A DNA stretch of 64,000 bases, from positions 1,505,621-1,569,620 of the forward strand of contig JADCRB010000006.1 of NCBI GenBank assembly GCA_021464245.1, read 5' to 3'. Of the stretch, positions 21,832 through 34,200 are shown piece after piece. The notes under the pieces were generated by a model. That model did no database searches, was not told the DNA's origin, and saw only the letters and a list, made by a program, of their open reading frames with translations. Both the position numbers and the translations under genes were made by a program. The first letter of the stretch is position 1. Each line of letters begins with the position of its first letter. The DNA is from Carallia brachiata (Eukaryota; Streptophyta; Magnoliopsida; Malpighiales; Rhizophoraceae).

Positions 21832-23188
21832 TGTTTAAGACTGTTGTGTTCCTTTATCTTTCACTTCTCTATGAATTTGCGTTGTGCATTTGTGTTCGTA
21901 ATAAGGTTCTGCAACTTCATCTTTCTTTTCTATTTGCCGCAGCAGCCATAGATAGTGTTGGCAGGATTTTCACTTTTGCGATGGTTTTCATTGGATTCAC
22001 TTTGTCATGCATCTGTTTATATCCCAATTTGCCAATTTTTCATAAGATCAGCCTTTGATAGGTTCCTCAATTGCCCAATTGATCCAATGGTTCAATATTT
22101 TATTGCATGTGCTTTCTACTCACCTTGTTTTTCTTTGCACAGGATCTATACTTTTGGAGACTTTTTGTTATATGTCCCTTTGCATGCACTGATTGCATAT
22201 AAAATTTTATGCATTTTTGCTTTGCTTACAATTTTTCGTGAAAAACTCCATGTAATTTACTTTTCTGTATTTTTTTGCAGAGTAACATCCTTCCTTCAAA
22301 TTGAGCAAAGTTGTGCCCTGTTCCTTTCCATTGAATATGCAATATGTGCTTATCCATCTTTTGTTGTATATGTTGCAATAGGCAAGAGTCTTCTCTTTTC
22401 AATTTGCTAAAAATCTATTGCTATTCTGTTTAGGAGTTGGTATGGCCATTTACATTGCTTATGCACTAAATTGTTTCAGCCCTGCTGATAATGATGTGGC
22501 ATATATTACGGCCCACAGTCCAAGTTTTCCTATTTTCATGTTTATCTTGCAACATTAACTATGGTTATGCTATTTTGGCCTGTCCCTCAATGTGACTATC
22601 ATTTCTTTTTCTTTTATTTATGCCTTTAACTTTGGATATTTGTTATTTGTTGACAACCCAAACGGAGCTTATAGTACTGGTTTCCAACCAATAACCCTTT
22701 AGGTGATCTAAAGGCATGTGACTTGATATCTAGCTTTGATTTTATATAATTCTAGTAGTAATAGTAGTCAAAATATGAAAAGAGATCTCATGATACTTAA
22801 AAGCCCAAAGTAACTATTGTTTGTAAAAGTCATCTCAGAAAAACTTTTATTCTCAGAATTAATTGTACTAGGATTTTTGACAATGCAATATCACTTAATC
22901 AAATACTATAATGCTTAAAGATAGTTTTTATTTCGATTAACTACAAGTAATATACCTTATATATATATATATATATATCATGGGGCCAATGATTTGAATA
23001 CACTTGACTTAGCAGTATGGGGCAAGTACCTCACCAGTGGACTGGTACCTGATGGCCAGAGCCATCTTTAGTACATTGGAAAATTGTTATTTCTTGGAAA
23101 TTCAATACTTAAATTTGGTCTTTCCATATCTTTTCATTTCATCGGTCATAGTGACCTTGTTGTTTTTTTGAATGGGATTGGTTTATAG

Positions 23189-23836
23189 TACATCAGTCCA
23201 ACTTAAATTGAGTCTTTGAATAAATGTTGCATGAAATGAGAACAAAGGATGCATGGAGCAGAGAAAAAGAAATTATTAAAAAGAAAAATTATTTATGGTG
23301 TTTTGCCCATATATTAATTTGTCTTCATTTTTGTGTAATTTTCCCACCTATAAATATGGGTTTTGTTGGCAAGAAGAGTCGTACCACTTTATGGTACTGA
23401 AAGGTATCAGTTTGAGGGTGTTATTTACGTATTACAATGTATTTCTGTTATGATATTTTGTATTGGTGGTATATGGGTTTGTGAGAGATATACTAAGAAA
23501 GAGAGAGGCTTTTGTCACCCAATATTAAGTCTCGTGCTTTCGAATATTTGGTGTGTTGTGAAGTTTGTGCAAATAAGGTGAGTGTCTATTTGGGTGTATT
23601 GGGCTTTTGGGAATAGTGTGCCTTTCGTGAGATATTGTAATTTCTTTATTTTCTTTGTCAATAATATTCATGGTCCGTCTTTGCCAGTGGATGTAGGTTT
23701 AAACTAAACTACGTTATATCTTTGTGTATGTTTCTTTTTCCTACACTTCCATATTTTTGTTGGCGTTCGTTTCTGCATTTCCGCAATCCAACTGTAGTAC
23801 TGGAGCTTCAGTTTAGTAAAGGAGAATTTCTCAACA
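23189..23836 (+). repeat. LTR1 of the tandem array
   Basis: About 648 bp ending in TTTCTCAACA directly before the PBS. A possible TATA box (TATAAATATGG, about 23350) lies upstream of the conserved GTACCACTTTATGG block. The left edge is uncertain because DNA at the junction was lost; it is set by alignment with the starts of LTR2 and LTR3. Confidence 0.65.
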
Positions 23837-23837
23837 G

Positions 23838-23850
23838 TGGTATCAGAGCC
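23838..23850 (+). other. Primer-binding site, initiator tRNA-Met type
   Basis: TGGTATCAGAGCC begins one base after the CAACA end of LTR1. The following GATGGTTC resembles the sequence after the minus-strand PBS at 3270, which hints that the two element families are related. The second unit of the array has lost its PBS by deletion. Confidence 0.9.
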
Positions 23851-24214
23851 GATGGTTCAACGAGGGACAAGTCAAAACTAAGGATCTGTTTCTTAGGGAT
23901 TCAAGTTTAACATCAACAAATTTGATTATAAAAAAAGTTAGGTCTAAAATCAGTTTTTGTTTCAATCAATGTGTTCTTGAGTTAACTGGTTTGCTTTGTT
24001 TTGAAAAACAAAAATATTAGTTCATGACTGCATATCAAGAAAAAAAATTTGATTGCTTTGAAATTTTGAAAAATCTATTCCTCACTAGAGTCTACAATAT
24101 CCCATCTCACTTTGGAGAAGATGATTTCGAAGGAATTTTTTATTCTATTGGTACATCACTTAACTCTCACAGCAATAATATGAAGATTTCTCTATTTAGG
24201 TTTGAGGAAGAGAA

Positions 24215-24690
24215 TTATTCAGATCAAACCCAAATTGGATTGTGAAATAACTGTTGCATAAGTTGAAACAAAGTATGAGTTTTGTTTGCAAGAAAAGCTG
24301 TACCACTTAATGGTATTGCGAGGTACTAGCTTTGAGGATGTCATTTATGTGTTAGAGACATATGTTTGTTGTGATATCTTGTATTGGTGGTATTAGATTT
24401 GTAGATGAGTTTGTAAGAGATATACTACAAGGGACAGAGGCTTTTGTCATCCAGTATCAAGTCTCGTACACTCGAGTATTTGGTGTGCTATGAGGTTTAT
24501 GTAAATAAGATGAGTGTCGATTTTTGGGAATAGTAAGCCTTTTGTCAAAAACTGTAATTTTTTTTATTTGCTTTGTTAATGATATTTTTGGTCTTGTCTT
24601 TGCTCGTGTACGTAGGGTTTAAACCGAACCACATCATATCTGTGTATTTTTCTTTTCCCTACACTTCCATATTTTTGTTAGTTTTTATTT
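24215..24690 (+). repeat. LTR2 of the tandem array, 3'-deleted
   Basis: It matches LTR1 from the CAGATCAAACCCAAATTG start through the ACACTTCCATATTTTTGTT block near 24660-24678. It then jumps directly into internal sequence (CAAAGTGTTATTGAG). The deletion removed the LTR end, the PBS and the first part of the internal region. Confidence 0.7.
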
Positions 24691-24951
24691 TAGGTCAAAG
24701 TGTTATTGAGTTATTTGGTTTGCTTTGTCTTAGGAAAAGAAAAATAAAAATATTGTTTCGTGACTATATATTAAGAAAAAAATTCGATGGCTTTGAAATT
24801 TTGAAAAATTTGTTCCTCACTAGAGTCGACAATATCCCATCTCACTTTAAAGAAGATGATTTCAAAGGAATTTTTTTATTCTATTGCTACTTCACTCGGC
24901 TCTCACGGTAATAATATGAAGATTTCTCCACTTAGGTTTGAGGGAGAGAAT

Positions 24952-25434
24952 TGTTCAGATCAAACTCAAATTGTATTATGAAATAACTGCTGCATAGAGT
25001 GGAAACAAAGTATGCGTGGAGTGGGGACAAAGTAAGTTTGGAGTATTATTTATAGTAGTCTAGTTATATATTAATTTGTCTCCATTTTTGTTTAGTTTTC
25101 CTACATATAAATATGAGTTTTGTTGGCAGAAAAGCTGTACCACTTTATGGTACTGAGAGGTACTAGCTTGAGGATGTCATTTTTGTGTTACAGACATATG
25201 TTTGTTATGATATCTTATATTGGTGGTATCATTTTCGTAGATGAGTTTGTAAGAGATATATTACGAGATAGAGGCTTTTGTCACCCAGTATCAAGTCTTG
25301 TACACTCGATTATTTGGTGTGCTATGAAGTTTATGTAAATAAAATGAGTGTTAAACTTTTAAAAACAATGAGTTTTTTTGTGAAAAACTATAATTTTTTT
25401 ATTTGCTTTATCAATAAGGGAGAATTTCCCAACA
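24952..25434 (+). repeat. LTR3 of the tandem array
   Basis: It begins after a purine-rich GAGGGAGAGAA tract, has TATAAATATGAG near 25106, and ends AATTTCCCAACA. Compared with LTR1 it lacks about 150 bp near its 3' end. The next base starts host intron sequence (GTTGTGGAGTCTTGAATTAA) that matches the paralogous intron at about 39326, so this is the true right edge of the insertion. Confidence 0.75.
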
Positions 25435-25719
25435 GTTGTGGAGTCTTGAATTAATCCCTATCTGTTGGATTTGCTCTCTATCATAAAAATAAAGAAAATC
25501 AAAATTCATGTCCTTAACTTTTGCTTTTGCTGGACCTTCAATGAACAGGAATTTCTCCGTTCGATTAGGACCCTCGGGCGGTTTTGGGCAAGTAGCTATG
25601 TTGGGTGGAGGCAATTTACTGCGGCACAGCCTGGTGCCGCACATTATGCCTTAGCTTCTTTGGAAAAAGTTGGCAGGTGTAATTTTATGTTTACACAGGA
25701 TGTCGACAATTAACAGGTA

Positions 25720-25724
25720 GGCTG
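25720..25724 (+). repeat. 5-bp target-site duplication (left) of LARD-like element
   Basis: GGCTG precedes the first LTR base and recurs exactly at 29839-29843, after the last LTR base. The paralogous intact sirtuin intron is uninterrupted at this point (near 39610). Confidence 0.9.
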
Positions 25725-26157
25725 TGTTGGGGAAATTTTCAAAATAGAAAAGTCGTGTCCCCTAGTTAATTTGGTGGTTATAGATATGTGTCTATTGATG
25801 AAAGGGACGTTGAAAAGTCGTGTCCATTGAACCAAAAGACTCATCTCTTGGCCAAATAACTACCTTATTATTCTCCCTATAAATATGTGAATTGGTCATT
25901 CACATAGATATAGAGAAGATAGAAAAATTCATACACTTTTGTGAGTAATTTTGGATATTACAATAACTTCTCGAGGGCTCGATTTCAGTATTGCAACTTG
26001 CAGTTGAGTGTGCTTCATTTTATCCTGTGAGGGAGTTCGCATTATACCTCTATTGCAATTTAGTGAGGGCGAATTTTGCCTTAAGGAAAGTGACGTTTGT
26101 TACACGACTTGAAGCAATTCTTTCATTTCCAATCTCATCCTCTTTTCTGTTCAAACA
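25725..26157 (+). repeat. 5' LTR of LARD-like element
   Basis: Starts TGTTGGGGAAATTTTC and ends TGTTCAAACA. A likely TATA box, CCTATAAATATG, lies near 25876, which would place the transcription start at about 25905. A block AATTTTGCCTTAAG at 26072-26085 is repeated in inverted form just beyond the LTR end. Confidence 0.9.
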
Positions 26158-26159
26158 AT

Positions 26160-26173
26160 CTTAAGGCAAAATT
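26160..26173 (+). other. Inverted copy of LTR sequence at the expected PBS position
   Basis: CTTAAGGCAAAATT starts two bases after the LTR end and is the exact reverse complement of 26072-26085 inside the LTR. The two arms could pair in the transcript with a loop of about 74 nt. It occupies the place where a tRNA primer-binding site would lie. Confidence 0.7.
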
Positions 26174-27015
26174 ATTTAGTTCGTGATTGAGATTTTGAAA
26201 GAATTGACTGGTCAAGTAAGTTATCTTTGAATTAAGGTATGTTTTTCTTCTTATTAGTTGTTTGCTACTGTGAAAAATAATATCCATGATATTATTTATG
26301 CAAAATGAGTTCGGGTATGCCATCATGTCACTGCATGTTCCAAATTTCTTTATTATTCATGGTTTTGGATGCTATTTAAAATAATAGAGATGTTTGGACA
26401 AAAAATATGAATGTTTAATATAACTTATAAAGGCATCCTAAATAAAGAATCTTATTCATTGAGAAATACTAAATTCTTTAATCCTAAATTAAGGGAAATT
26501 ATTATACTATCCGGTGCAACCTTATCATGGCTTGTATTCCAAATTATGGTCATAGATGTCCCATGGAGGCCTTCAAGGTCACTGTCCACGTTGTAGCCTT
26601 CAAGACTATAAAAATTGAAAATTCCAAGTGAAGGGAAGCGCTGGACACAAGAATAAAGGGAAATTATGAGACACTTGAACATGTGTCTATATGTTCCTGA
26701 ACCCAAACTAAGTGGCGCATAAGATTTGGGTTGCAAGGGAAGGGACATAATACATGGAAAGCCATGGGTAAGGTTGAATGTTCACTAACCAAAATTTTCG
26801 TCTAGACATTTGTAGAACCGTCGGACAAAGGCTTCCGAAATCATTGGACAAATTGATGTCCAACAGCTAATGGTTCTAATGCACTAGATGAATCTGGCCG
26901 GGGAAGAAGGATGTGTTTCAAACCTAGGACACGTGTAAAATTCATTGTTGACACTAGACAAACCATGGAATTTAGTATAGCAGCAGTATTTGATTTAATT
27001 ATATATGTGTGTTTT

Positions 27016-27017
<2 letters not shown>

Positions 27018-27058
<41 letters not shown>
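27018..27058. repeat. (TA)n microsatellite
   Basis: An uninterrupted TA run of about 41 bases inside the LARD-like element. No function is inferred. Confidence 0.9.
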
Positions 27059-27061
<3 letters not shown>

Positions 27062-28099
27062 GGTAATTATCAATAAAAAGGAATGATGTGCGTGCATGGT
27101 AATCATTTATATTAGTCCGCATGATAGTTATTTACATTAGCATGTATGGTAGTTAATATAGTATATTCATGATGTTTAATTTTGGTGATATTTATCTGTG
27201 TGCATGATAATAAAATCATAACGTCATAATTTATACATGTTAGGATGTGCTTTTTGGCTTGGCATGGTACAAAAATAAAATAAAAATAAATTATATAGTT
27301 ATTCATGCACACACACATGATAGTACCCATTGGGTATACATGAATGGTAGTTATATACATGAACAGTCACTTCTGCATAGTGGTAGTTATTTAAGTGAAT
27401 GGTCACTTCTATGCAATTGGATCATGATTTTTAGTCTCTATGATTTTTGCTTCTGGTTTGTGCACATATATCAAGGAAGATAGTTCCCCAAGCACGTACA
27501 TACATGTGACTTTTGGAAATCAATTCATGATTAGTGAGAGTTGTTTATGAAACAAGGGAAATAAATTGCCTTTTATGTAATTGTGTGTAAATAACTTCAA
27601 GAATCTTGAAATACACTAAAAGGTAGTGTCATATACGTGCATGGACAGCATAGATATAGTTGTATCTGCATGAAGTTTAATGATCCATGATAATTATATT
27701 TATACATAACTTTTGGTTTTGATCTGTTACATGTGTATATATGTGCCCATTAGTCTATAATAAAAATTGTCTCTCGAAGATCGATGTCTGGTATTCATAA
27801 GGCCACATTTGAAAAGGTCATGAAAACCACCAGTACATTCATAAGAAGTCTAATTTGGTGTCCAAAGCCTTTTGCTTGTCATTTATGCTAAGCAATGTGG
27901 TTTTGAGTTGTACAAGTAATTTGTGCGCAAAAAAAAAAAAAAAAAAAAAAAAAGGAAAATGGTGCGTACAAGCTGTGTCTCTCCAACATCAAAAGAAGGT
28001 TTTGTCGTGGAGTTAGTCCACATAAATGGCTAAGACATTGGAATAATAAATTCCAAAGGTAGCCATTGGAAGCGATGCCTCCTAAAGCCTAGAGAGAGA

Positions 28100-28470
28100 T
28101 TCAAAAGTTGTGTGACTCTTTGAGGAAAGAGATGTGACTTTTTATGAGAAAATACATAACTTTCTATGAGGAAAGTTATGACTCTTAATGGGAGGAGACA
28201 TGATTTTTCATGAAAAAAAAGGGGACTCTTCAAAGAAAAAAAAAGACGTTACTCTTCAAAAGAAGACATGAGACTCTTCAAAGGAAGAGATATGACTTTT
28301 CATAAGAAAAGACATGACCATTAGTCAAAAAGGACGCGAACTTTTATGGGAAGAGATGCGACCTTTCATACAAAGAGATGTGACTTTTAATAGAAAGAGA
28401 CGCGACTTTTCATGGAAAGAGACATAATCCTTTGTGGGGAAAAGACGTGTCCTTTCGAAAAGAGTCATAA
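28100..28470. repeat. Minisatellite with unit of about 25-35 bp
   Basis: More than ten imperfect copies of a unit resemble GA(A)GAGA(T/C)G(T/C)GACTTTTCATG, for example near 28128, 28280, 28346, 28376, 28398 and 28420. Unit length varies through A-tract and insertion differences. It lies within the non-coding interior of the LARD-like element. One reverse frame is open across part of it (28030-28233), which is explained by the repeat. Confidence 0.75.
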
Positions 28471-29404
28471 CTTTTTATAAGTAACTATTCAAAGTCTTTT
28501 TACAAGTCAAATTATTTTTTTTCTTTTACAAATAAAAGAAAGTAGTAGATGACTTATAGACAACTATGCTATAGCATAGACAAACAAATAGAAATACTGT
28601 GACGCTCGTAGATCGCGACCACTAGACCAAATGCCTTTAATTTATTTAAAGTTAATGACCCTTTAGAGTGAAAGAATTAGATGTTAACCGTTATATTAAC
28701 GGTATCTCTTAGCGTGTAATTTGTAGTACTATAGTAAATATAAAAGACTTTCGAAAAGTCAGTTGCGTATTAAAAGAAGGTTAATCTTTAACTAAAAGGG
28801 TTAACAATAACTTGATGAATGAGACATCAAATGAGGGATGAGTTCAAGTCCATAATTATTGATCACCCATGATGGAACCTCGACTCAACGCTTGATACAA
28901 CGTCAAGTCTTGAGTTCAATGAGTCAAAGTACATCATTAGCGTGATTTGAAGCATTATACTCATTTTTTCTTCATCCTGAAGTTTCATAGTGTTTAGTAC
29001 CCGCAGTTAATTGGGAGGTTGAGTTTTAAAAACTCTTAACAGGCTTGAAAGGGTGCTTTAAAGCGGAGGCCCTAGTCTACCTATGTGAATGTGGAATGTG
29101 TAGGCTGTTCCAATAAGTTTAAGGACTTGACTTTAAAATATTCATGAAAAGGATATGGACACAATGGCCTTTAATGTGTCAATTATTAAAAAGAGAAGTA
29201 TAATGTTGTATAGTCAAATGTGTGGAATATTTCTACAGGATATCAATAAAAATAGTTGGTTCAAAGCTTGTCTACCATACTATTAAGATATGTTGTAACG
29301 CATATTTACATAAGGTTCAATCTGTAAGACACCTTACTTATGCATTTGACTTCTAGAATTGCGAAGAATCTGTTACATTTTCTTATTTGAAAATGGCGGG
29401 GGAT

Positions 29405-29838
29405 TGTTGGGGAAATTTTCAAAATAGAAAAGTCGTGTCCCCTAGTTAATTTGGTGGTTATGAATATGTGTCTATTGATGAAAGGGCACGTTGAAAAATT
29501 GTGTTCATTGAACCAAAAGACTCATCTCTTAGCCAAATAACTATCTAATTATTCTCCCTATAAATATGTGAATTGGCCATTCACATAGATATAGAGAATA
29601 TAGAAAAATTCATACACTTTTGTGAGTAATTTTGGATATTACAATAACTTCTCGAGGGCTCGATTTCAGTATTGCAACCTGCAGTTGAGTGTGCTTCATT
29701 TTATCCTGTAAGGGAGTTCGTATTATACCTCTGTTGCAATTTAGTGAGGGCGAATTTTACCTTAAGGAAAGTGACGTTTGTTACACAACTTGAAACAATT
29801 CTTTCATTTCCAATCTCACCCACTTTTCTGTTCAAACA
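29405..29838 (+). repeat. 3' LTR of LARD-like element
   Basis: 434 bp, starting TGTTGGGG directly after the polypurine tract and ending TTCAAACA before the GGCTG duplication. The block matching the inverted copy reads AATTTTACCTTAAG here, one base different from the 5' LTR. Confidence 0.9.
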
Positions 29839-29889
29839 GGCTGTCCCTACCCTTGTTTGACAGGCCTTACATTGCTATGGGTATGGAAG

Positions 29890-31233
29890 ACTAGTGGTGA
29901 AATTTTGGCTCATTATGACTGTCACTAGTCTTATCTTGCTATAGACATATATAGACTAGTCTATATATATTTATGTATATTAATTCTATGACATTGGTAT
30001 GCCACATGACACATCACTCATTCGTTTTAAAATCTTTTCCCTTTTTTGCTTTCATTCAAATAATTATGAGATTTAATACAAAATTTTTCAACTTCCTACC
30101 CTACATACTAATTATTCATATATTTTACATTTTGATGAGATATTGTAACTACTATAAAATTTTCGAAGAAGTTTCCATTGTTAAAGAACTAAAAGGACTA
30201 TATTTTATTGACTTCATTCTTAAGTTCTTTATAAAATTAAACTAAATGGTATGACAATTGATAACTCATGCATATCAAAATAGTTCAAAATATTGAAACA
30301 AAAAATATTAATAATTATTTATGAGCAAATGAAAAGTCCCTCCTAACAAGCATAAGTACATAGCTGATGATCCTGAAAAAGTCACTAGATTCTAATTCCT
30401 TTGCTCCTGATAAAACACCAAATTTTAATTTCTTGAGTAGTGTCTTTTTTCTCGTATTTTTGTGTGAACCTTTCAACACTACTTCATAATTTTGCTCTTC
30501 GTTGGAAACAAAATAATCAAATCAATAGATATCATGCATCATCACTTATAATAGATGGTTGGTAAGTAATACAACATATGTAATTATCAAATTGTAGTTT
30601 TGATTGTTGTTACTTATAATGTGAGCTGCCGAATGGTCATAAGTTCGAGAGAATAACAACTTTATAAAATTAAGGTCAACGCTACAGTTTAATAATTTCT
30701 CAATGACAATGAAATGTCGAGACAATATCTTTTCATATTAGATCATATTTATGTCTCCTCTCGCGTATTTATCCGTGTAATTTTGTTAAAAAATAATTGA
30801 CATAAAATAATAATATAAATACGTCGGCTTGCACTATAAATAAATAAAAGGAACTGTTATATGAATAGAATATGAGAAGATAAAGAATAACGAGTTACTT
30901 ATTATGTATATTTTTAATAATTTTATTGTATATTAATTTTAATAATTTTACATGTTATAATTATCTAAAAAAAAAAATTTAAAAAATTTATGACACTTAC
31001 ATCTGAGATTAACGTGCAATAAATCTGTAAACAATAAACATAATAACTAATTCCGCCTCCATTCGGCATGTCACATTACCTCGGTTTATCATTTCCCATA
31101 GAGAAAAAAATCCAGTTTTATTGGCCCAAAAGATAGCAAAAGATTGAGAATAGGGAAAAGAAAAAAAAAAAAAAAAACAATTGGCCCCCATTGTGAGGAG
31201 TTGGGACTCGGGCACACGGCACAGGGGCTGGTT
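29890..31233. other. AT-rich intergenic DNA upstream of the PsbP gene
   Basis: AT-rich sequence with no recognised gene or transposon. The last few hundred bases must contain the promoter of the PsbP-domain gene. A poly(A)-like run at 31160-31178 and TATA-like words are present, but none stands out enough to name as a promoter. Confidence 0.5.
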
Positions 31234-34200
31234 ATGGCTTCTCGCGTTTGCTTAACTATCTCTCTAACAAGCGCTGGTCCTCCCTCCTCTTCCTCTGCCT
31301 CCACCTCCTCATCCTCTTCCAGTAACTTGTTTCCAATTGTTATTTTGTTGCCCAGAGCTTCTATGTTGACCAAAAAAGACTTGCAGACGCGGCAAAATAG
31401 CCATGAGGCCCATGATTCATATCAAGAAATACTTAGCTGGAGCAAGAGGAGGCTAAACATCTCACTTCTTCTTGCATTATTCATGAATGGGTCATTCCAA
31501 AACATTCCCAACACTAACAATGCATTGGCTAATGAGTTTGGGCTCCAAAGGTACACCGATTCCAAGGAGGGCTTCACTCTCCTCACGCCATCTTCTTATG
31601 TCAAGGTGGTGCCTTTCTCTCTCTTTGTATGTCTACATATATACATACATACATACGTATAGACATACAAATGCTTATAGATAGGCGCGTTTTGTGTTAT
31701 ATATATATTTATATATATATAATAAAGGTGGATAAAGCAGGGGCAGCAGTACTATTTGAGGAGGGAAGTAACAATATTGGGGTTGTAGTGAGCCCAGTTC
31801 GTCTGTCGAGCCTCCGTGAATTTGGGAGTCCTCAATTTGTCGCTGACAAGCTTATCCAAGCTGAAAAGCGTAAGGTAATATATATTATTATCAATAGGAG
31901 CTTTTCCTCTTTTTTAAGCTGTGGTCTCGATTTTTCTTTTCTCATACGGAGATGTGTGTTTTGCTAATTGTCCAGCTTTGGCTGGCAAATCACGCACAAC
32001 GAATTCTATTGGAATTGGAACGAGCTATTCAAGACGAGTTGCTTCATTTTTATATGTTACTATAGTTAGGCCTTACAGTTATGGTTATTGCTGGAGCATC
32101 TATGCCTTTAAATTGGACGACTGGTTCTTAGCGCAGTTGCAACAATGCTGTATCTTGTTTCCGTAATTCTCACCCACGGGATCATGAAAGCATTTGTCCA
32201 TTCACTTTGAATGAGTGCTCAAGAAACCACGGTTTAGAACTAGTTAATACAATTTTTATGAAACCTTTTGTGCATGCGCAACTCCTCAGCAGAGTAAAGA
32301 ATCTCTAAGACATTGTCAAGTTCTATTAAAATTTAGACAAAAGATTTTTTGTCACTTTGCACAAACTTTTCTTCCCACTTGGTTAATTCACTTCAAATTT
32401 CCACCTCCATTATTGTGGGTAAGCTGAACAATTTAGTAACGATCTCTATATATTTAACTCTTCAAATCTGTAGCCCATTATCTCCTGAAAACGCTGTGCA
32501 CATTCTGATTGTATATTTTCACTAAAGTACAAGATGGAAGCAATCTGCTTGATATCAATCACTTAACACAAAAAGCATAACAGTCGTGAGACAATGAAGG
32601 AAACTAATTCCTGTAATATGTTAGCAACAAAAAACTGTTATAATATATGGTGGTGTGCACTCAGGCTTGCCTTCAGGAAACTATTTACTGGCAATTCCCA
32701 ACATAGGAAGCAAGATTTAGAATTGTACACATATATTATATAGCAAATATTGCACTTGCATATTTCCCTTCGCTCCTGACTGTGGTAAAGCAATGAAATT
32801 GGAAGGAACATAAAGAAAGCTCGCTACTTTTTGCCATGGCTTCATGTCCTTTATCTGTGCTTCTGTCCCCTGCCCTGTTTTCATGCTACTTACCTTTCTC
32901 ATTACTCTCATGTCCCTTTTTTTTTTTTGGGCTTTTTGGGACCTAAACTACAGATACAATACATAGCAGCTATTTGGGACATGAAAGAAAGAAAATGAGA
33001 TGTATAATAGTAAGGGAATGGAAACAACGCAATTAGTAGGTACACTTCCATGCGTTGTCAATGGCTGCGATAGAACCTATGAATAGTGCTTTGTTATTCC
33101 TTTGGTTGATTAGGGTAAACGCTAGAATGGAATGCTGGGTGCCAATGGAGAAGAGTTTATGTTTGAGATGAAGAGAACAAGTTGAGATTTTATGAAAAGA
33201 TAAAAATTGCTTTGCCTGAAACAATTGCAATGCGCAGTCCTGACGAAAGCTAAAACTTGCCTAATTTCACTATTTCCGTCCAGCCTTCACCTACGATTTA
33301 GGTCATCAGAATTTTGAGAGTCTATGAGTTCCATTAGTTCTGCTAGACTTACTCTGGTAGATATAGCTAGATGGAACAAATAGAAGATAAAGCTTAAACC
33401 TGAAAAAGAAGGACTTGAATGGGATAAGAAACTCTTTGAATCAGCATTTATTGATCTTCTCTGCTTAAGAAACATAATGGCTTAAGAATTAAAATATCAT
33501 GTTATCCGACAGAATGGTATTTTGTAAAATTGGAGTTGGTTCAACTTTTTGTAATGTTGCCAGTATTCCTAAGGCAAAATTTGCCTTTACTATTGTGCAA
33601 AAAGGGATCCGTGAATTTTTTCATAGGACAAAATGAAGCCCCACTTGATTGTGGTATGCACTTTTGAAATCAAGCCTTGAGAAGTCTTTTTATATAGAAT
33701 TGTATTTACTGTGCTGATAATTGTGCCTGAAATACATCTATGCATTCATGGCGCTTTGCATTTTGTCCCTTCAAAGCCACCTAAACTTTTCCACAGCAAA
33801 ACGGAATCTTTTGTTACAATAGAAACAGAAGTCCTGTTACTACTACCATTGGTGAAGTCATTCGTATTGGGTAAGAGTCGAAGGGCGAGCTTCGGCTTAA
33901 CTGTAAGGTTACTCCATTGGGACTTAAGGGCCACAGGTTCGAGAAACAACCTCCCTATAAAAATATGGGTGAGGCTGCATACATTGAACTCTTCCCCATA
34001 CCTCATAGTGTGGGAGCCTCATTTATTGGGATGCTTTTTTTCAAGTGCTATTTGAAAGCTAATATGGAACCTGGAGTTCTATAGAGAGTTTCCAGAACTT
34101 TGATGCTTGGCAAATTTCAGTGGTCATAGAATATTCTAGTCTGTGACTAACGGCCAAGTCCTTATCCTATTGACATACTTCATGATCTGTGTGTTCCGTA

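Larger units (their letters stand above)
23189..25434 (+). mobile_element. Tandem array of a short LTR retroelement (three LTRs, two internal parts)
   Basis: The order is LTR1 (about 23189-23836), PBS and internal region (23837 to about 24214), LTR2 (about 24215-24690, 3' end deleted), second internal region (to about 24951), LTR3 (about 24952-25434). The LTRs share GTACCACTT(T/A)ATGGTA, GAGAGATAT(A/T)CTA and GGCTTTTGTCA(C/T)CCAGTA. LTR1 and LTR3 end in GAGAATTT(C/T)(T/C)C(A)ACA. The internal parts share TTTGAAATTTTGAAAAAT and CAATATCCCATCTCACTTT. No gag or pol domain is recognisable, so it resembles a TRIM or a heavily deleted element. It lies in an intron of the sirtuin pseudogene. About 100 bp of the paralogous intron are missing at its left junction. 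Confidence 0.75.
25725..29838 (+). mobile_element. LARD-like non-autonomous LTR retrotransposon (4114 bp)
   Basis: Two LTRs of 433 and 434 bp (about 20 differences counted by eye, roughly 95 percent identity) bracket about 3.25 kb without any gag or pol domain. The element has TG...CA ends, a GGCGGGGGA polypurine tract before the second LTR, and exact GGCTG target duplications. This is the layout of a large retrotransposon derivative mobilised in trans. The interior contains a TA run (27018-27058), a 25-base A tract (27929-27953) and a minisatellite (28100-28470). No standard tRNA-complementary PBS follows the first LTR; an inverted copy of LTR sequence is found there instead. The strand assignment follows the polypurine tract. 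Confidence 0.88.
20598..29889 (+). pseudogene. Truncated duplicate of the SRT2-type sirtuin gene
   Basis: This block is a diverged copy of 36598-39664, the first part of the intact sirtuin gene. It keeps four exon equivalents: 21207-21385 (here with an ATG), 21641-21706 (the [10 protein letters not shown] motif, then SNY in place of PDY), 22657-22702, and 25549-25709. It is dead for visible reasons. The acceptor before the third exon is AA instead of AG. That exon ends in TAG where the intact copy has CAG. The donor after the fourth exon is lost (AATT for AGGT). A three-LTR array sits in the intron before the fourth exon, and a LARD-like element after it. Similarity to the intact gene stops at about 29889, so the second half (catalytic His, zinc Cys pairs) was never copied or was lost. 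Confidence 0.88.

Noticed and set aside
28030..28233. 67-codon minus-strand frame inside the LARD-like element
   Set aside because: It is produced by the local minisatellite and shows periodic sequence. No gag or pol motif is present.
31009..31373. Open frames on the minus strand over the PsbP first exon
   Set aside because: They mirror the Ser-rich transit peptide coding sequence in antisense (Glu-rich text) and are shadows of the real exon.
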